Positions 16,801-24,483 of a DNA stretch of 30,621 nucleotides are shown here, piece by piece. The notes below the pieces were generated by a model that ran no database searches, was not told the DNA's origin, and saw nothing but the letters and a program-made list of their open reading frames with translations. How positions within the stretch are numbered: position 1 is the stretch's first letter; each line of letters opens with the position of its first letter. Made by a program: the position numbers and the translations under genes. This DNA comes from UMGS1696 sp964558485 (GTDB lineage Bacteria; Bacillota; Clostridia; Oscillospirales; CAG-272), in NCBI GenBank assembly GCA_964558485.1, contig CAZLED010000027.1:1-30621 (forward strand), written 5' to 3'.

Positions 16801-19683
16801 CAGTGTCAGCGTGGACAGATAGTCCGCCAGCTCCGTACCTTCCAGCATTTTATCTTCTGTATCTTGCGTTTTAACAGTCTCCCAGCCCCACACCAGCTTC
16901 CAGGCATCGTTGACCTTTGAGGGATCGATGGCGGGAGAACCCTCTGCCACACGTTGTACAGAAGGCGAAATGTCCAGAACGATCTCCTGCTCTCTGTTCA
17001 GGTACACGTTGATCTGGGTGTTATCCGACGTATCCGCACCCTTGGCAAGATGCAGCGTATAGTAATCTTCACTCTTCTTACCATTCGTATGCAGCGTACC
17101 GGTCGTGTATACCGTACCCACGGAACCCGTGAAGATCTCCGGATCATCAACAGCTGCATTCCCATTTTTTCTTTCGGAGAAGGTCACAGCACTGCCATTG
17201 CTTCCATTAAAGAACGTATACGAAGAGGTCGCACTGCTGTTCCGCTCTACCTTGACCGCAGAACCCACATAGATCTGCTTCCCGACAAGGTCTTTTGTAT
17301 TTTTCGTCGAATCGTTGTAGTTCTCATCCGCATTACCCGTGACACCACTCTGCCCTGCCAGCAGCTTCACGGTGGGACGGATCTTCTCGATCATCTTTTC
17401 TCGCACGTAGTCCGAGGTCTTGGTCGGATCCATGATCACCTCGTCATCGGCCGTGTGCAACACCACATAGGGCATCGCCATCGTCCGCCGCTGGAGATAC
17501 CCATAGTCCAGGTGTACCCAGCTTTCTGCATCAAAATCACCACTGCCATGGTGTTCCGTCCAGAAATTGATCTTTTTTACTGGCTTCAGAGCATCTCCTT
17601 CAAATGTATAGTGCTTTATCTCCACTTTTTTAGTGCCCTTTGACACCGCAGTATGATGCGCACCGGGTCCACAAAAGTTCGCATCGACTGTAGAATAGAT
17701 AGACGTAGTATTCGTATCTACTTTTATCTCTGCCATCAACTCCAGCTTCGAGTAGATGTCGTTGACTTTAATCGTCTCCGCTTCGGGTGTATCACCTACA
17801 AACTTCCCCATAGCATCGCCGATCTTCTCCTCCAGAAGCAGCTCCATGCTACCTTTTTGCTGGGTCGAATATTCCCAACCATCTCCTCGATCATTATTTT
17901 TGTTCGGGTCAAACGTCCACAAACTGGCATCCGTCATGTAGCCATCATAGGTATCACTGAAATCCTTAACGAGTGCTACTAAAGCGTCAGCGGCGGTGTT
18001 GTCCTCCGTTTTATAATTTTCCCTTAGGCCGGTATTGGCGATCATAGAATAATCTTTCCAATAATTCGTGATCTGTTCCTTCGGGATCGTGACCTGCAGC
18101 TTGCCATAGTCCACGGCACGTCCGTTCACGCTCTCGGTCGAGAACAGCGGATCAAAATCTGCCACCACATCCACAGCCGTTTTTTCCACAGCCTTTGCCA
18201 CAATGGTGTCCTGCAGGGTAGCCAGCGCAGGGGTCGTCAAAACATCGGCACCTGCATCCGTCTCGTCTGCCGCATACAGCTCCGTGGCAATATTCCCATT
18301 CTCCGGCTTTTCCACAGACGTGTTGTACAGATATACCTTGCAAGTCTCTTTGCCGGTCATGATACCGCTGCCGTCCGCACCCTGTACACCCGTCAAGGTG
18401 ACAGTAAAGTACACGCCGGTGTCATCCTTGGACAGGGTCACGCCGTCGTCGATCAGCTCCACTTCCAGCGCCGTGGTGGTCATGTCCGCCGGAAAATAGG
18501 TCACACTTTCCCCGTCAGCGGCCGCATAGTCCTTGCCCACAATGGCAGTGTTGCCATCGATCCGGTACTGGGCGCCCACCACATACTGGGTACCATCCGC
18601 ACGAACAAGCGGGATCTGCACAGAGCCGTCCGCCTTGTTGGCATATACTACATCCGTAGCAAAACCGATCTGGGAAGGCAGCACCGATTCATCGTCCGCA
18701 ATGGCCACAGTAGCGATCATGGCACTGTCGTACAAAACGGCACCCTTGGCTTCCGTGATCTGCAGCGCCACCACCTCGGTGTTCTCGTGGAGATCGTCGT
18801 CCAGTGCAGTAAAGGTGATGGTCTTTTCCCATTCGCCTTCCGCAAAGATCACACCAATGGTGTACATATCGTATTCGTTGCCGTCAAATACCACATCGTA
18901 GGCGGTCTTCTCCATGGAGTTGACAAAGCCCTCCGGTATGGGCGGCAGCTCTTCTTCTTCGATACCGTCCTCATACACGTCACCGCCGTCGCTCAGGGTG
19001 CAGTACCGTACGCCGTTCTTGGTGAAGATACAGCGGACCCCGTCAAAGCTCCAATAATATTCGTCGGTCACATAGAACAGCGCTTCGGTCGCATCCTTGA
19101 CGTCCTGCCATTCGCCCCCGGACAGCACCTGCCACTGGTAGGCATCGGCCTTGTCCAGACCCACGATATAGTACGGGTATTCGCCTGCGTCCTTGTCAGC
19201 CTTGGACATATCCGTATCAATGGCATAGTTCGACGTCCGTACCACGTCACCGGGAATTCCCAACGGCTGATAGAACGCAATGGGCTGCGGATTTTCCACC
19301 GTCACCAGATAGTCCTTCGTACCGGCCGCATTGGCATAGCCCTTGGTCTCCTCGTCCAGCTGGGTCACAGCCGGCACCAGAGTCACATAGGCCTCCGCAC
19401 GACCTTCCGTACCACCCAGACGATACAGGGTAATGGTACCGGTCTGGGTCCCATCGGTGGCGCCTTCCACCAGATTCACCTGTTCGGCAGAGAAAGCGAA
19501 GGTACCGGTGGGGTAGGTTTCCTCCCAGCTTTCGTCCACAATGGTCTGGTTGCCGTCCGCATCGGTCAGCACAAAGGTCCCATTGTCTTTGGAATAGGTA
19601 GCTGCCGAAAACGCCGGGATCGCCGTCTGAGCCACAGTGGTCAGCACCAATAGCGCCGCTAAAGATTTTCGAAATAGATTCAT
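7897..19683 (-). CDS. Giant 3928-residue secreted multi-domain protein, no visible anchor
   Basis: Probably a secreted surface or matrix protein; no enzymatic motif was recognised. The ATG at 19683 has GGGAGG four bases upstream and starts a clear signal peptide (1-27). Modules seen: Calx-beta-like strands (61-104 and 284-332, split by an insertion) and a second Calx-beta-like unit (338-455); an EF-hand-like Ca loop (D1083, D1085, D1087, D1094); a Lys-rich helical stretch (about 1455-1510) followed by an amphipathic beta-rich domain (1525-1600 and 1765-1870, interrupted by about 160 residues) that resembles one in the dockerin protein; a long propeller-like region (about 1950-2600); CARDB-like modules (about 2630-2735 and 2765-2920); Ig-like modules (about 3310-3655); and InlB-B-like repeats (3752-3830, 3852-3925). 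There is no LPxTG, SLH, dockerin or transmembrane end. Its size makes assembly errors worth excluding, but the frame is intact throughout. Confidence 0.88.
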   Translation of the reverse strand: MNLFRKSLAALLVLTTVAQTAIPAFSAATYSKDNGTFVLTDADGNQTIVDESWEETYPTGTFAFSAEQVNLVEGATDGTQTGTITLYRLGGTEGRAEAYVTLVPAVTQLDEETKGYANAAGTKDYLVTVENPQPIAFYQPLGIPGDVVRTSNYAIDTDMSKADKDAGEYPYYIVGLDKADAYQWQVLSGGEWQDVKDATEALFYVTDEYYWSFDGVRCIFTKNGVRYCTLSDGGDVYEDGIEEEELPPIPEGFVNSMEKTAYDVVFDGNEYDMYTIGVIFAEGEWEKTITFTALDDDLHENTEVVALQITEAKGAVLYDSAMIATVAIADDESVLPSQIGFATDVVYANKADGSVQIPLVRADGTQYVVGAQYRIDGNTAIVGKDYAAADGESVTYFPADMTTTALEVELIDDGVTLSKDDTGVYFTVTLTGVQGADGSGIMTGKETCKVYLYNTSVEKPENGNIATELYAADETDAGADVLTTPALATLQDTIVAKAVEKTAVDVVADFDPLFSTESVNGRAVDYGKLQVTIPKEQITNYWKDYSMIANTGLRENYKTEDNTAADALVALVKDFSDTYDGYMTDASLWTFDPNKNNDRGDGWEYSTQQKGSMELLLEEKIGDAMGKFVGDTPEAETIKVNDIYSKLELMAEIKVDTNTTSIYSTVDANFCGPGAHHTAVSKGTKKVEIKHYTFEGDALKPVKKINFWTEHHGSGDFDAESWVHLDYGYLQRRTMAMPYVVLHTADDEVIMDPTKTSDYVREKMIEKIRPTVKLLAGQSGVTGNADENYNDSTKNTKDLVGKQIYVGSAVKVERNSSATSSYTFFNGSNGSAVTFSERKNGNAAVDDPEIFTGSVGTVYTTGTLHTNGKKSEDYYTLHLAKGADTSDNTQINVYLNREQEIVLDISPSVQRVAEGSPAIDPSKVNDAWKLVWGWETVKTQDTEDKMLEGTELADYLSTLTLSESRLTNATVTYKYYDSGTKTFKTTTQMWKQRDFSNPDSDGVSNVISTSLAGINNITSINFHLDPEDYIVFDGKIYAGDADIEIPAHLFTEKKLNFYYYSKRFLSVDSTMKATITSIERIIDADGDNVADANDPMLPAITGDTYTITELSPVKLADADKYSQMILRVSYTLLPRNLFAPDAASANAMAEVIPGLVNTLANKNGLSKEQQGYRYLQRGAFEDVVDDDLTEDQKKAIEEEKARSSGFVPVYGASAAGYRYIDIPLGGDTSPATYDAATDSIIWNPTWTGNSYYDDQFPEPEPIYLDGTPLGDRYPVGEVDGEGKLTGVNAVQQYLVGIHENDTIALCVREADIKGTDGSIPVYNADNEDDPTGQSAALENAKANMGKDVDRMESITHASFTTYPDSTSARDLVDPNANSNKDADFDSSGAGAPMPEYNMAGQQTMPNLDISLGDYVTIATNGQELSFTIGMPLMSYENQRTGQDDRYAKEWEDASVNGVKDSNEDAIKAVKSIFNTLKSKATGEENKSDSPAKMIKNSMSDYMDQLKREQVDAQTSGRHNHRGNYGIKFLGVEGSLALSISIVVKWDPIDASFHFNQMLIVLAGSIQFSYTAHLTPCPIVYVSVTVGFEAELTLGLEAVRKKVVSHEYKPSDEDEPFVFEVATDGSKLAFDDYLDNWEYKKSSKLGGSKANEVEDGDVYVGMPGATFTVTTKKKAIDIHFNGTLYVDAVAADGSKKVPEGFVAGTINADGEDGEEATIKLAKSVDGKDNDIAYTVTFTVIDDGGQRVLQDGSKDPEKLNPGYAVVDRILVISKNTTDVKFSGVNISPSLFMELAIGVGVELFKVELFANISVSCAFAILATDDGTYAGDKNEFQAFQFNEFSMAAALGFRVTALFFNFEFEAVKFMITYDREAKYDEQASNKSGWNFFWYVANKQMGGGQIGKARTVEDEDSPLTIRVILPGEEGNESRLFSPEDNMLSDKERAYTPTDASVPFEYTASFSAGDAFTLGEDMASGSDYALLTVGDTNYIVYTYTDGESIHASQLAISKVQETVDAAENKFFGLSAPIGTGNYYKLDKDTYGDLDFDAWVVDENTIRVAWVSYTEGATAAYNAKLNANKSIEAMADAGKHTQVKTVTLTIGADGTMTAGAVEVASSNDDGHGLYYMVSGAGDMVFYNEANYYTEEELQSYLTASRANLGASPKSTADESGKVVKYGTSDPTTDFQMQYRELNARLYGKTGYPTYALRQADGSYTITSMQSEEWIADGVQLENTAMTKVGNLYYAAFTTVYSKITADDEMTYRKLYLQRLTPGSGEEAATLTVGDPVVLRSLVESDKNSEAQDGVYVNGVRSVAYEDPYFANLNFLTGKLGELTGEPDDFYEILSLRPHTKAGRAAAQSTFLLFEMNGETLVVPENSLKTITNASAGSKRTGAIIPFFHKESAQELNEANKDTGNADVKSAPVLSNVTFGTDREGNIVAVYTRSVRGTANNALYLSKYDPDAQTWGNGVMLAMRDMTTYEDAVRNDWTTEELQAAFNQKYATAIDNNTEAAVFNFEKVSIGLASSTADDDRILVITEGTKSLLQKTAAVVPVYKITEGTDEETGEKIDVIAVDENGMPVVEKLTDDLETIPEAFRNESSAVALTNNYETALDENGVYNTQKGIYALTFGAGQQALGYTSISLTNYNFAPGAAMEASVSFTNTGDTTLRGSVNEPLQIDLCLAGAPGTSIATWKVTESVAVGQEVETELTQITIPASMEVATLADSYMYFTVQETGTSEEPFSADTIAWKDGKVVSDPACILIGEKIELALERCEISVVDADDKYVTLSLDALVTNRGAVTADEVQVTFAYTEEKTTGIVETPLGNYKNSDKTLKASAAEKIDTSTGKKARDGQAPLVLSVGSLPPMHQSYLTGTFVVPKDHFDANSDTGSLNLVLQVKGKAVETGDETEHTQLNNTAEVSVEPKTMIAAPAMLAMQVGSMMRIPVVIKTTAETAPEIEVIERPAESGKENCMSVAYFTKANNEEDSSYGYGTLVLLAGSEGETKVCIQDPATNDFYDICIRVQNEGTFTNIAKKDTEFFTWMVTEDGELVEEKKDDPKWKDTDAYNFPGNGELQGTPYNKDLAVAHTGYAFSFQTYATSLDLYFMGVMNDPDLAGKIEVSSTLPGFTAVTLTSYDATRSLTKTEDAAIRGDKGTGQKVDFQNTYNKLHTVTVKVLSDSDTVETVYFDKLLEHFNENLVVTSGKAAPMFTFSRDLPEMGSVPADEELPLDLYFLDDLQLVDAWIDGKSVLTDETLKAYLTQIDGDTLWKLTLDKLWKVNGPHTIKVTNSSGNYAEQDIEVDWFSTTTVDPDKKDPMPGQITAQFVNASGGAITKAELGEIYIQLQDGDGEPIVDDGTHITVRYLETVADQDGVIQEQFLQSYPLPKPIDTTKANVGRYKLPGTGGSSVPASGVYCVTYTDPTTGIASSVLLTLAEGETSVPTASIKVDKDGKITVTANKTRRSDSDTYIEKVTVNGVTVADGLAAALTTNYTKTLDPAIAHNGVFTVEVTDGDGVTATAAITVKQYPMTVDDDKVLTVEPAKDYTDGKLNEYGTVTVNVAEYIHHGTYDDDYSTDADGNIGWTDLAAKYQVAIVDNAELSEDTSAADISAAELDWVTLGKNADSYTFDTLAVGTYTIYLRDANAPDKVFEYTVVIKQYNVEIVKVEFKPSQDEEGGSITITAIGGMGELEYRLVDENGEPFVDKNGNVLYGWQKENTFTNLPNAVYKIEVRDTANYDNVVTPNVDSETVTVDKWYSVRVTSNAGGRVEIDGEPIVQQVIDQTYYFLEGSRIEITAIPNQGNRTAKLRVNQYLSKEASTYVIESIDQSYEVEVDFGMDYSGIEQALTYHETEGKYKVKHTITATAGEGGSITPEGNTIVYYGDELTYTMTPDEGYAIASVLVDGQRVPITDTYTFTETSRNRRIHVTFKKIDG

Positions 19684-19816
19684 AGAGCCTCCCAAAAAGT
19701 TATCGCCAAGGTCACACCGCAAAGCTGTCACACCAAGCAGGACCGCTTTTTCGTTCCAATATTACTTGGCTTAAACCAATGTCATTCCATCAATGACCAT
19801 TATTTTATTTGGTATT

Positions 19817-19845
19817 ATTATACACGATGTACCCTCAAAAAGCAA
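19817..19845 (-). promoter_or_regulatory. Sigma-A-type promoter of the giant gene
   Basis: On the minus strand, a -35 box TTGCTT (19840-19845) lies 17 bases from a -10 box TATAAT (19817-19822), in an AT-rich segment of the 19684-20061 gap. The leader would be about 125 nt. It contains a direct repeat, GGTGTGAC, 16 bases apart. The remaining gap (about 19850-20010) holds low-complexity GGTTGC/GTGGTT sequence and no supported gene. Confidence 0.55.
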
Positions 19846-20016
19846 GCCTTTTCCAAATTTTGCATACACAAAAACTGCACAAAAATAACGGTATCTTATT
19901 GGGCAATTTGCAAGTACTACAACCGTAGCAACCAAAACCACAGCAACCGCAAGGTTGGGCTGCACCACAACACATCCCTACTGCCATGCATCACACCCGA
20001 CCATTCCCCAAAATAA

Positions 20017-20050
20017 AAAGAAAACCTCTACAAATATAGAGGTTTTCTTT
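20017..20050 (-). terminator. Intrinsic terminator after the dockerin gene
   Basis: A perfect 14-bp stem, AAAGAAAACCTCTA (20017-20030) with its complement (20037-20050), has a 6-nt loop. It begins 12 bases past the stop at 20062, and on the minus strand it leads into a T-rich run. It separates the dockerin gene from the giant gene, which has its own promoter. Confidence 0.85.
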
Positions 20051-20061
20051 GTGTGATAGAG

Positions 20062-23000
20062 TCAATCGACCGTATATTCGTCCCAGCCGGCTATGGCACG
20101 AGCCAGGTACATGCCGTCCGCACGGGTGAACACACCATCTCCGTTGCAGTCGGCCACGGTCGTGTCAAAGGGGATCTCGGTATACTTGCCGGCAAACCAG
20201 TCGTAGAGCAGTGCCGTGTCTGCTGTATCCACCATACCATCTCCGTTGAGGTCCCCGGTACGAGTCCCGGTGTGGGTGTCCATCCACAGACCGCAGATAT
20301 CTGCATTGTTGGCAATGTTGGTTTCGTTCTCCTGCTCCGCTACCTGTATGCGATACAGAGAAGACACAGGCTCTTCTATCACAAAGGCAGCGATCGCCTG
20401 CGAATTGGCTTCCACCGATATGGTTTGTGTGTCGAGCAGCACCGCCGTCTCTGCATCCTCTACCCGATACAGGGACACAAGAAGATCTTCCTGGGCTTCC
20501 TTTCCAACATTTCCGATCACGCCTTTGGCAACAAACTGTCCGTTGCTGTTCTGTACCATTTCTGCCGTCATGATCAGATCCCGGTCGAAGAAGGTCACGT
20601 TTTCCTTGTCCATGGCATTTTGGTAGATCGCAGCATCGTTATACGCACCGGTACTGCTTTCTGTCAAGGTCAGCTCATACGTTCCTGCAAAGTCCTCCGG
20701 CAAAACGAAGGTCAGGGCAACACTTTCCGATGCGCCGCCGGCAAGTGCTTCCACAGCTCGATAGTCCGCCACCTTTGGATTTCGTTCCGACCCATTGGCA
20801 GGCATCTTTTCCAGTGTATCCCACAGGACCACATCAAAGTTCTCTGCCGGCAACGTGCCATCGTTGCGTACCATCACGTACACCGTAAAAGCATTCCCTG
20901 CCACCAAGCGAGCGCTGTCAAAGGAAACATCTTCTATAGAAAGCACCGCAGATTGTGCATGGGAGAGCGTATACAGATCGGTCTGTCCATAGGGACTGGA
21001 AATGTTTTCCACACCCTCTTCGGTTCCGGTTTCCGTCTCCAAGACCTCTGTGACCATGCAGGGCAGGTACAGCGTATGCGCCGTATAATAGCCCACGCCC
21101 GGTGTCGTATGCTGTCCGGTCCCCGTCACCGCAGCGGCTTTGCTGGTCAAACCATCGTTTTGGAAGATCGCATAGGTCTCCGCATAGGTACCGCTGCAGT
21201 TCTGATACACAATGGCCCGATCCCCGGTCGCTGCGTCCGAATAGATCCGGAACTGATCCGTAGGCAGCGCCGTGTCCGCCGGCAGCAGGGTCTCCCCTTT
21301 TTCGTTGACGATAGCGCCATTCTGATACCAGTACAGTTCACCCGCGGAGAAGACCGGTGCGCTGTCGATCACGGCGTTGTCCGTAAGCTGTGCACCATCC
21401 GCAAACAGCTCCATATCCGCCGTAGTTTCCATATCGCCGTCTGCATCCAAGGTCAGCGCATAGCGAGCACCGTCCGTTCCCCAACCAGCCACCAGGCTCT
21501 TGATGGGTGCGGTCGCCTGGTACACTGCCTCTGCCGCAGACCAGATACTGCCGTCATATACAGACCGCATCACGCAGGTCTCGCTGTCGGTACCCAACAA
21601 ATCGTTGGAAGCGCTCTGCAGCCAATACACCACCGCTTCGTTCCCCTGGACCGCCACAACAGGCGAATTGTCATAGATGTCGTTTTCCGTCAGCGAAACT
21701 GCCGCATCAAAGCCGGTGCCGTTGAACTGCGCTGCACAGATCTCCATAGCCGCCGCCGTCTTGGGCATGGCAGCTTCGGCGTCTTCCAATTCTGCTTCCG
21801 TGAAGACGGTATTGGTATTTTGCCATACGACCCAGGCTACATTCCCGGAAGCCGCCAGAATCGGCAAAAAGTCGGCTGTTCCGTCATCGGCCAGAAGCGC
21901 CGGCGTGGTCCATGCACCACCGCTGGTCCTGTAGGAATAATACACAGCCGTCAGATTGGGGCTCACACGATCCGCAGCGCCGCCGATCCAGACCATGAGC
22001 TGGGTACCGTTGTCCAGCTGTACCATTTGCGCTTCTGCATTCTGGTATGTATTTTCCTGGAAGGACTGCAGGGTGCTGTTCCATACCGGTGACGACATGG
22101 CAGGCTCTTCCCCATCTGCCGCCGACACGACAGCCTCCACCGGATACAGCAGAAGCTCGTCGTTGGCCGTAAAGGCACCACCGGCGGAAAGGTACGATCG
22201 ATCCTCCAGCTGGTAGTGGGAAGGCGTGTACAAGCCGCTCATGTCTGCCGCATTGGCGGACGCTGCTTCCCCAGGCGCCTGCAGCTGTTGGGCGATCGAT
22301 CTCGTTTTGTTATTGTTGTAGAAATTGCCGGTCGCCCAAGTCCCCTGCGTAACCGTCCACTTTTTGTTCCAGGAGAAGAAGAATGCCTTTGCTTCTATAA
22401 AGACAGAGAATGCCCCTCCCAGTTTAGCATTTCCCACATCTCGCTTGAAGGTGAAATCCAGATTCGCACTGCCTTCCACACCGCCACCGAAGGACAATAT
22501 ATCTTTTCCTCCGACCCCGGTAGAACCACCTACCGCTACGCCGAAGCCCACGCTTCCCAAAGGCTGGAACGGTGCACGCTTACTTCCGGTAATGGCACCA
22601 ATAACACCAGAGACACTGAGCTTGCCCTCTGCATCCCCTTTCAGATACACCTTCCAATACATCGGTACCGGTCCCAGGGTATATTGTCCGCCCCATTCTA
22701 TCTTTCCTTCAGCAGTTATAATAATCTGCCCATCTCCCCATTTGATCCCACCGCTGGGGCTTAGGTACCCTTCCAGATACCCCACCAATTGCACGTTTCC
22801 TATGATGGACTTATCCTTACGAACTTCGTGCATTTTTACATCTTTATAGCCATTGCGTATTTTATCAATACTTTTCTTATAATCGCCTTTCGCATCTTTA
22901 AATGTTTTCTTTATATCTAAATACAATCTCTTTGTTTTTTCTTTTTCCCCCGGTTTATCATCTCCTAAGTTTTCATCTTTATAACTGTAATCATACTCAT

Positions 23001-24441
23001 AAATTCCGAATACAACATATATCTTCCCATTTTCAATGCAAATTTTCACGGGGAATTTGCCAAGGTCCACATCCATATCACTTCCCCCTATAAACGGTAT
23101 CTTATCGGGAAGTGTCAGTTTCAAGCCGCCGGTCAGATCCAGTTCCGTGCCTTCCAACAGCACATCTGCTGCCACGATATTCAGCTTCCGCTCTAATTTT
23201 GTGCCATCCTCTGCCTTCGCCACCAGATAGATGTCCTCCGCCGTGTCGAACTTCTCCTTCAAAACAAAGCACAGCGCATTGTCTGTAAACGCCACCTCGC
23301 TGCCGGTTTGATAGAGGCTGAGCGTCCCTTTCCCATGGTCACCCCAATCCACCTCGGCTAAAAGATCGGTGGTGGCATCGGAGTATCGGTCGATCACATA
23401 TTGGTCGTGGTACACATCGGTATAGGCGGTCACACCGTTCTCATCGGTATAGGCCACCTTTAGGCTTTTTACCACGATTTCGCCGACCGGCTCCAAATAG
23501 ATCTTCGTTTCCTTGGCATCCAAGCTCTTGAAATCCAGGGTCTGCGTATAGTACCCTTCTTTTTGGATCTCCAGCACAGCGGCCTCGGAAGCGTGTATGG
23601 AAGCCGACCCTGCCTTGTTCAGCGTGATCGTTCTTCCCTCTGTCGTACCGCTCTCCAACAGCGTGACCGTCACGTCCTTGCCGTTTTCCGCTGCCACATA
23701 GTTGTTCGTGTCGTCGGCTGTCGTCAGGGAGCGCTTGTTGTAATACACGGTGATCGTCTTGTCCCGGAATGTCAGGGCATCGATCCTTTTTTGGTCTTCC
23801 TGCGGTGTGCGAACGCTTATATTGTTCTTCTTCGCATATTCCTTTGCCTTCGAGCCCTCTTCGCAGACGATCGTTGCTTTGCCGGTATACCCACCTTCAT
23901 AGGCAGAAGCGGTCAGATCCTCCCAGGCAGCGATGGAGCTCACACTGTCCGGGATCACCAGCGTCACATCTCCTGTGATCCCATACAGTGCTTCTTCCTC
24001 GATACCCCGAACCGCCACACCGTTCACGGAGGACTGGATCGCATAGCGCTTCTCATTGGAGGTGGTATACTCCTCGAACATCAACACATTTCCCGTGCGG
24101 GAACCATAGAAAATATGATCCTTATACACAGGTGCTTCATACGCAAAAAACGCTGCCTGCTTTGCCGTGATCGCATCCGCATCGATCGTAGCCGCAGCAT
24201 AGCTTGCCGTATTCTCCATCGTGACCCAAGCCGTATCGTCTCTGTCATCGGCTGCCAAGCTTGCTTCGGCGCCCGAATTTACTTCGGCTGCTGTAGTAAC
24301 TGAAGTTACTACACTAGACTGCTGCGATATCTGGATATTCTCTGTATCCAGAACATCCGTACCACGCACAGACAGGACCGCCTGTACCGCCGGTTCCCAA
24401 AGCAGCAAGCAGCTGAGGACAAATGCTGCGCATTTTTTCAT
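20062..24441 (-). CDS. 1459-residue secreted dockerin-bearing multi-domain protein
   Basis: Likely a non-catalytic cell-surface or cellulosome-type component that docks through cohesin binding; no glycosidase signature is visible. The ATG at 24441 has AAAGGAG about eleven bases upstream. The signal peptide is about 1-24. About 130-210 ends in a BspA-type leucine-rich-repeat-like segment (LVIPDSV at 161-167, then EEGSKAKEYAKKNNI). About 434-480 is strand-rich, 500-545 is Lys-rich helix, and 545-695 is amphipathic beta-strand; this block resembles one in the giant protein. About 740-1165 is propeller-like, and 1165-1385 holds two CARDB-like units. The C-terminus is a type I dockerin with two Ca loops: D1397, N1399, D1401, D1408 and D1431, N1433, D1435, D1442. 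The DNA for the Lys-rich part (about 22830-23060) is much more AT-rich than its surroundings. No cohesin is encoded in the window. Confidence 0.9.
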   Translation of the reverse strand: MKKCAAFVLSCLLLWEPAVQAVLSVRGTDVLDTENIQISQQSSVVTSVTTAAEVNSGAEASLAADDRDDTAWVTMENTASYAAATIDADAITAKQAAFFAYEAPVYKDHIFYGSRTGNVLMFEEYTTSNEKRYAIQSSVNGVAVRGIEEEALYGITGDVTLVIPDSVSSIAAWEDLTASAYEGGYTGKATIVCEEGSKAKEYAKKNNISVRTPQEDQKRIDALTFRDKTITVYYNKRSLTTADDTNNYVAAENGKDVTVTLLESGTTEGRTITLNKAGSASIHASEAAVLEIQKEGYYTQTLDFKSLDAKETKIYLEPVGEIVVKSLKVAYTDENGVTAYTDVYHDQYVIDRYSDATTDLLAEVDWGDHGKGTLSLYQTGSEVAFTDNALCFVLKEKFDTAEDIYLVAKAEDGTKLERKLNIVAADVLLEGTELDLTGGLKLTLPDKIPFIGGSDMDVDLGKFPVKICIENGKIYVVFGIYEYDYSYKDENLGDDKPGEKEKTKRLYLDIKKTFKDAKGDYKKSIDKIRNGYKDVKMHEVRKDKSIIGNVQLVGYLEGYLSPSGGIKWGDGQIIITAEGKIEWGGQYTLGPVPMYWKVYLKGDAEGKLSVSGVIGAITGSKRAPFQPLGSVGFGVAVGGSTGVGGKDILSFGGGVEGSANLDFTFKRDVGNAKLGGAFSVFIEAKAFFFSWNKKWTVTQGTWATGNFYNNNKTRSIAQQLQAPGEAASANAADMSGLYTPSHYQLEDRSYLSAGGAFTANDELLLYPVEAVVSAADGEEPAMSSPVWNSTLQSFQENTYQNAEAQMVQLDNGTQLMVWIGGAADRVSPNLTAVYYSYRTSGGAWTTPALLADDGTADFLPILAASGNVAWVVWQNTNTVFTEAELEDAEAAMPKTAAAMEICAAQFNGTGFDAAVSLTENDIYDNSPVVAVQGNEAVVYWLQSASNDLLGTDSETCVMRSVYDGSIWSAAEAVYQATAPIKSLVAGWGTDGARYALTLDADGDMETTADMELFADGAQLTDNAVIDSAPVFSAGELYWYQNGAIVNEKGETLLPADTALPTDQFRIYSDAATGDRAIVYQNCSGTYAETYAIFQNDGLTSKAAAVTGTGQHTTPGVGYYTAHTLYLPCMVTEVLETETGTEEGVENISSPYGQTDLYTLSHAQSAVLSIEDVSFDSARLVAGNAFTVYVMVRNDGTLPAENFDVVLWDTLEKMPANGSERNPKVADYRAVEALAGGASESVALTFVLPEDFAGTYELTLTESSTGAYNDAAIYQNAMDKENVTFFDRDLIMTAEMVQNSNGQFVAKGVIGNVGKEAQEDLLVSLYRVEDAETAVLLDTQTISVEANSQAIAAFVIEEPVSSLYRIQVAEQENETNIANNADICGLWMDTHTGTRTGDLNGDGMVDTADTALLYDWFAGKYTEIPFDTTVADCNGDGVFTRADGMYLARAIAGWDEYTVD

Positions 24442-24483
24442 AAGGTCTGCTCTCCTTTATAAGTCATGTTGGCAGAATCGAAC

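Noticed and set aside
19771..19968. Possible 65-codon gene in the gap before the giant gene
   Set aside because: It starts with GTG, lacks a ribosome site, runs through low-complexity GGTTGC/GTGGTT sequence and overlaps the predicted promoter.
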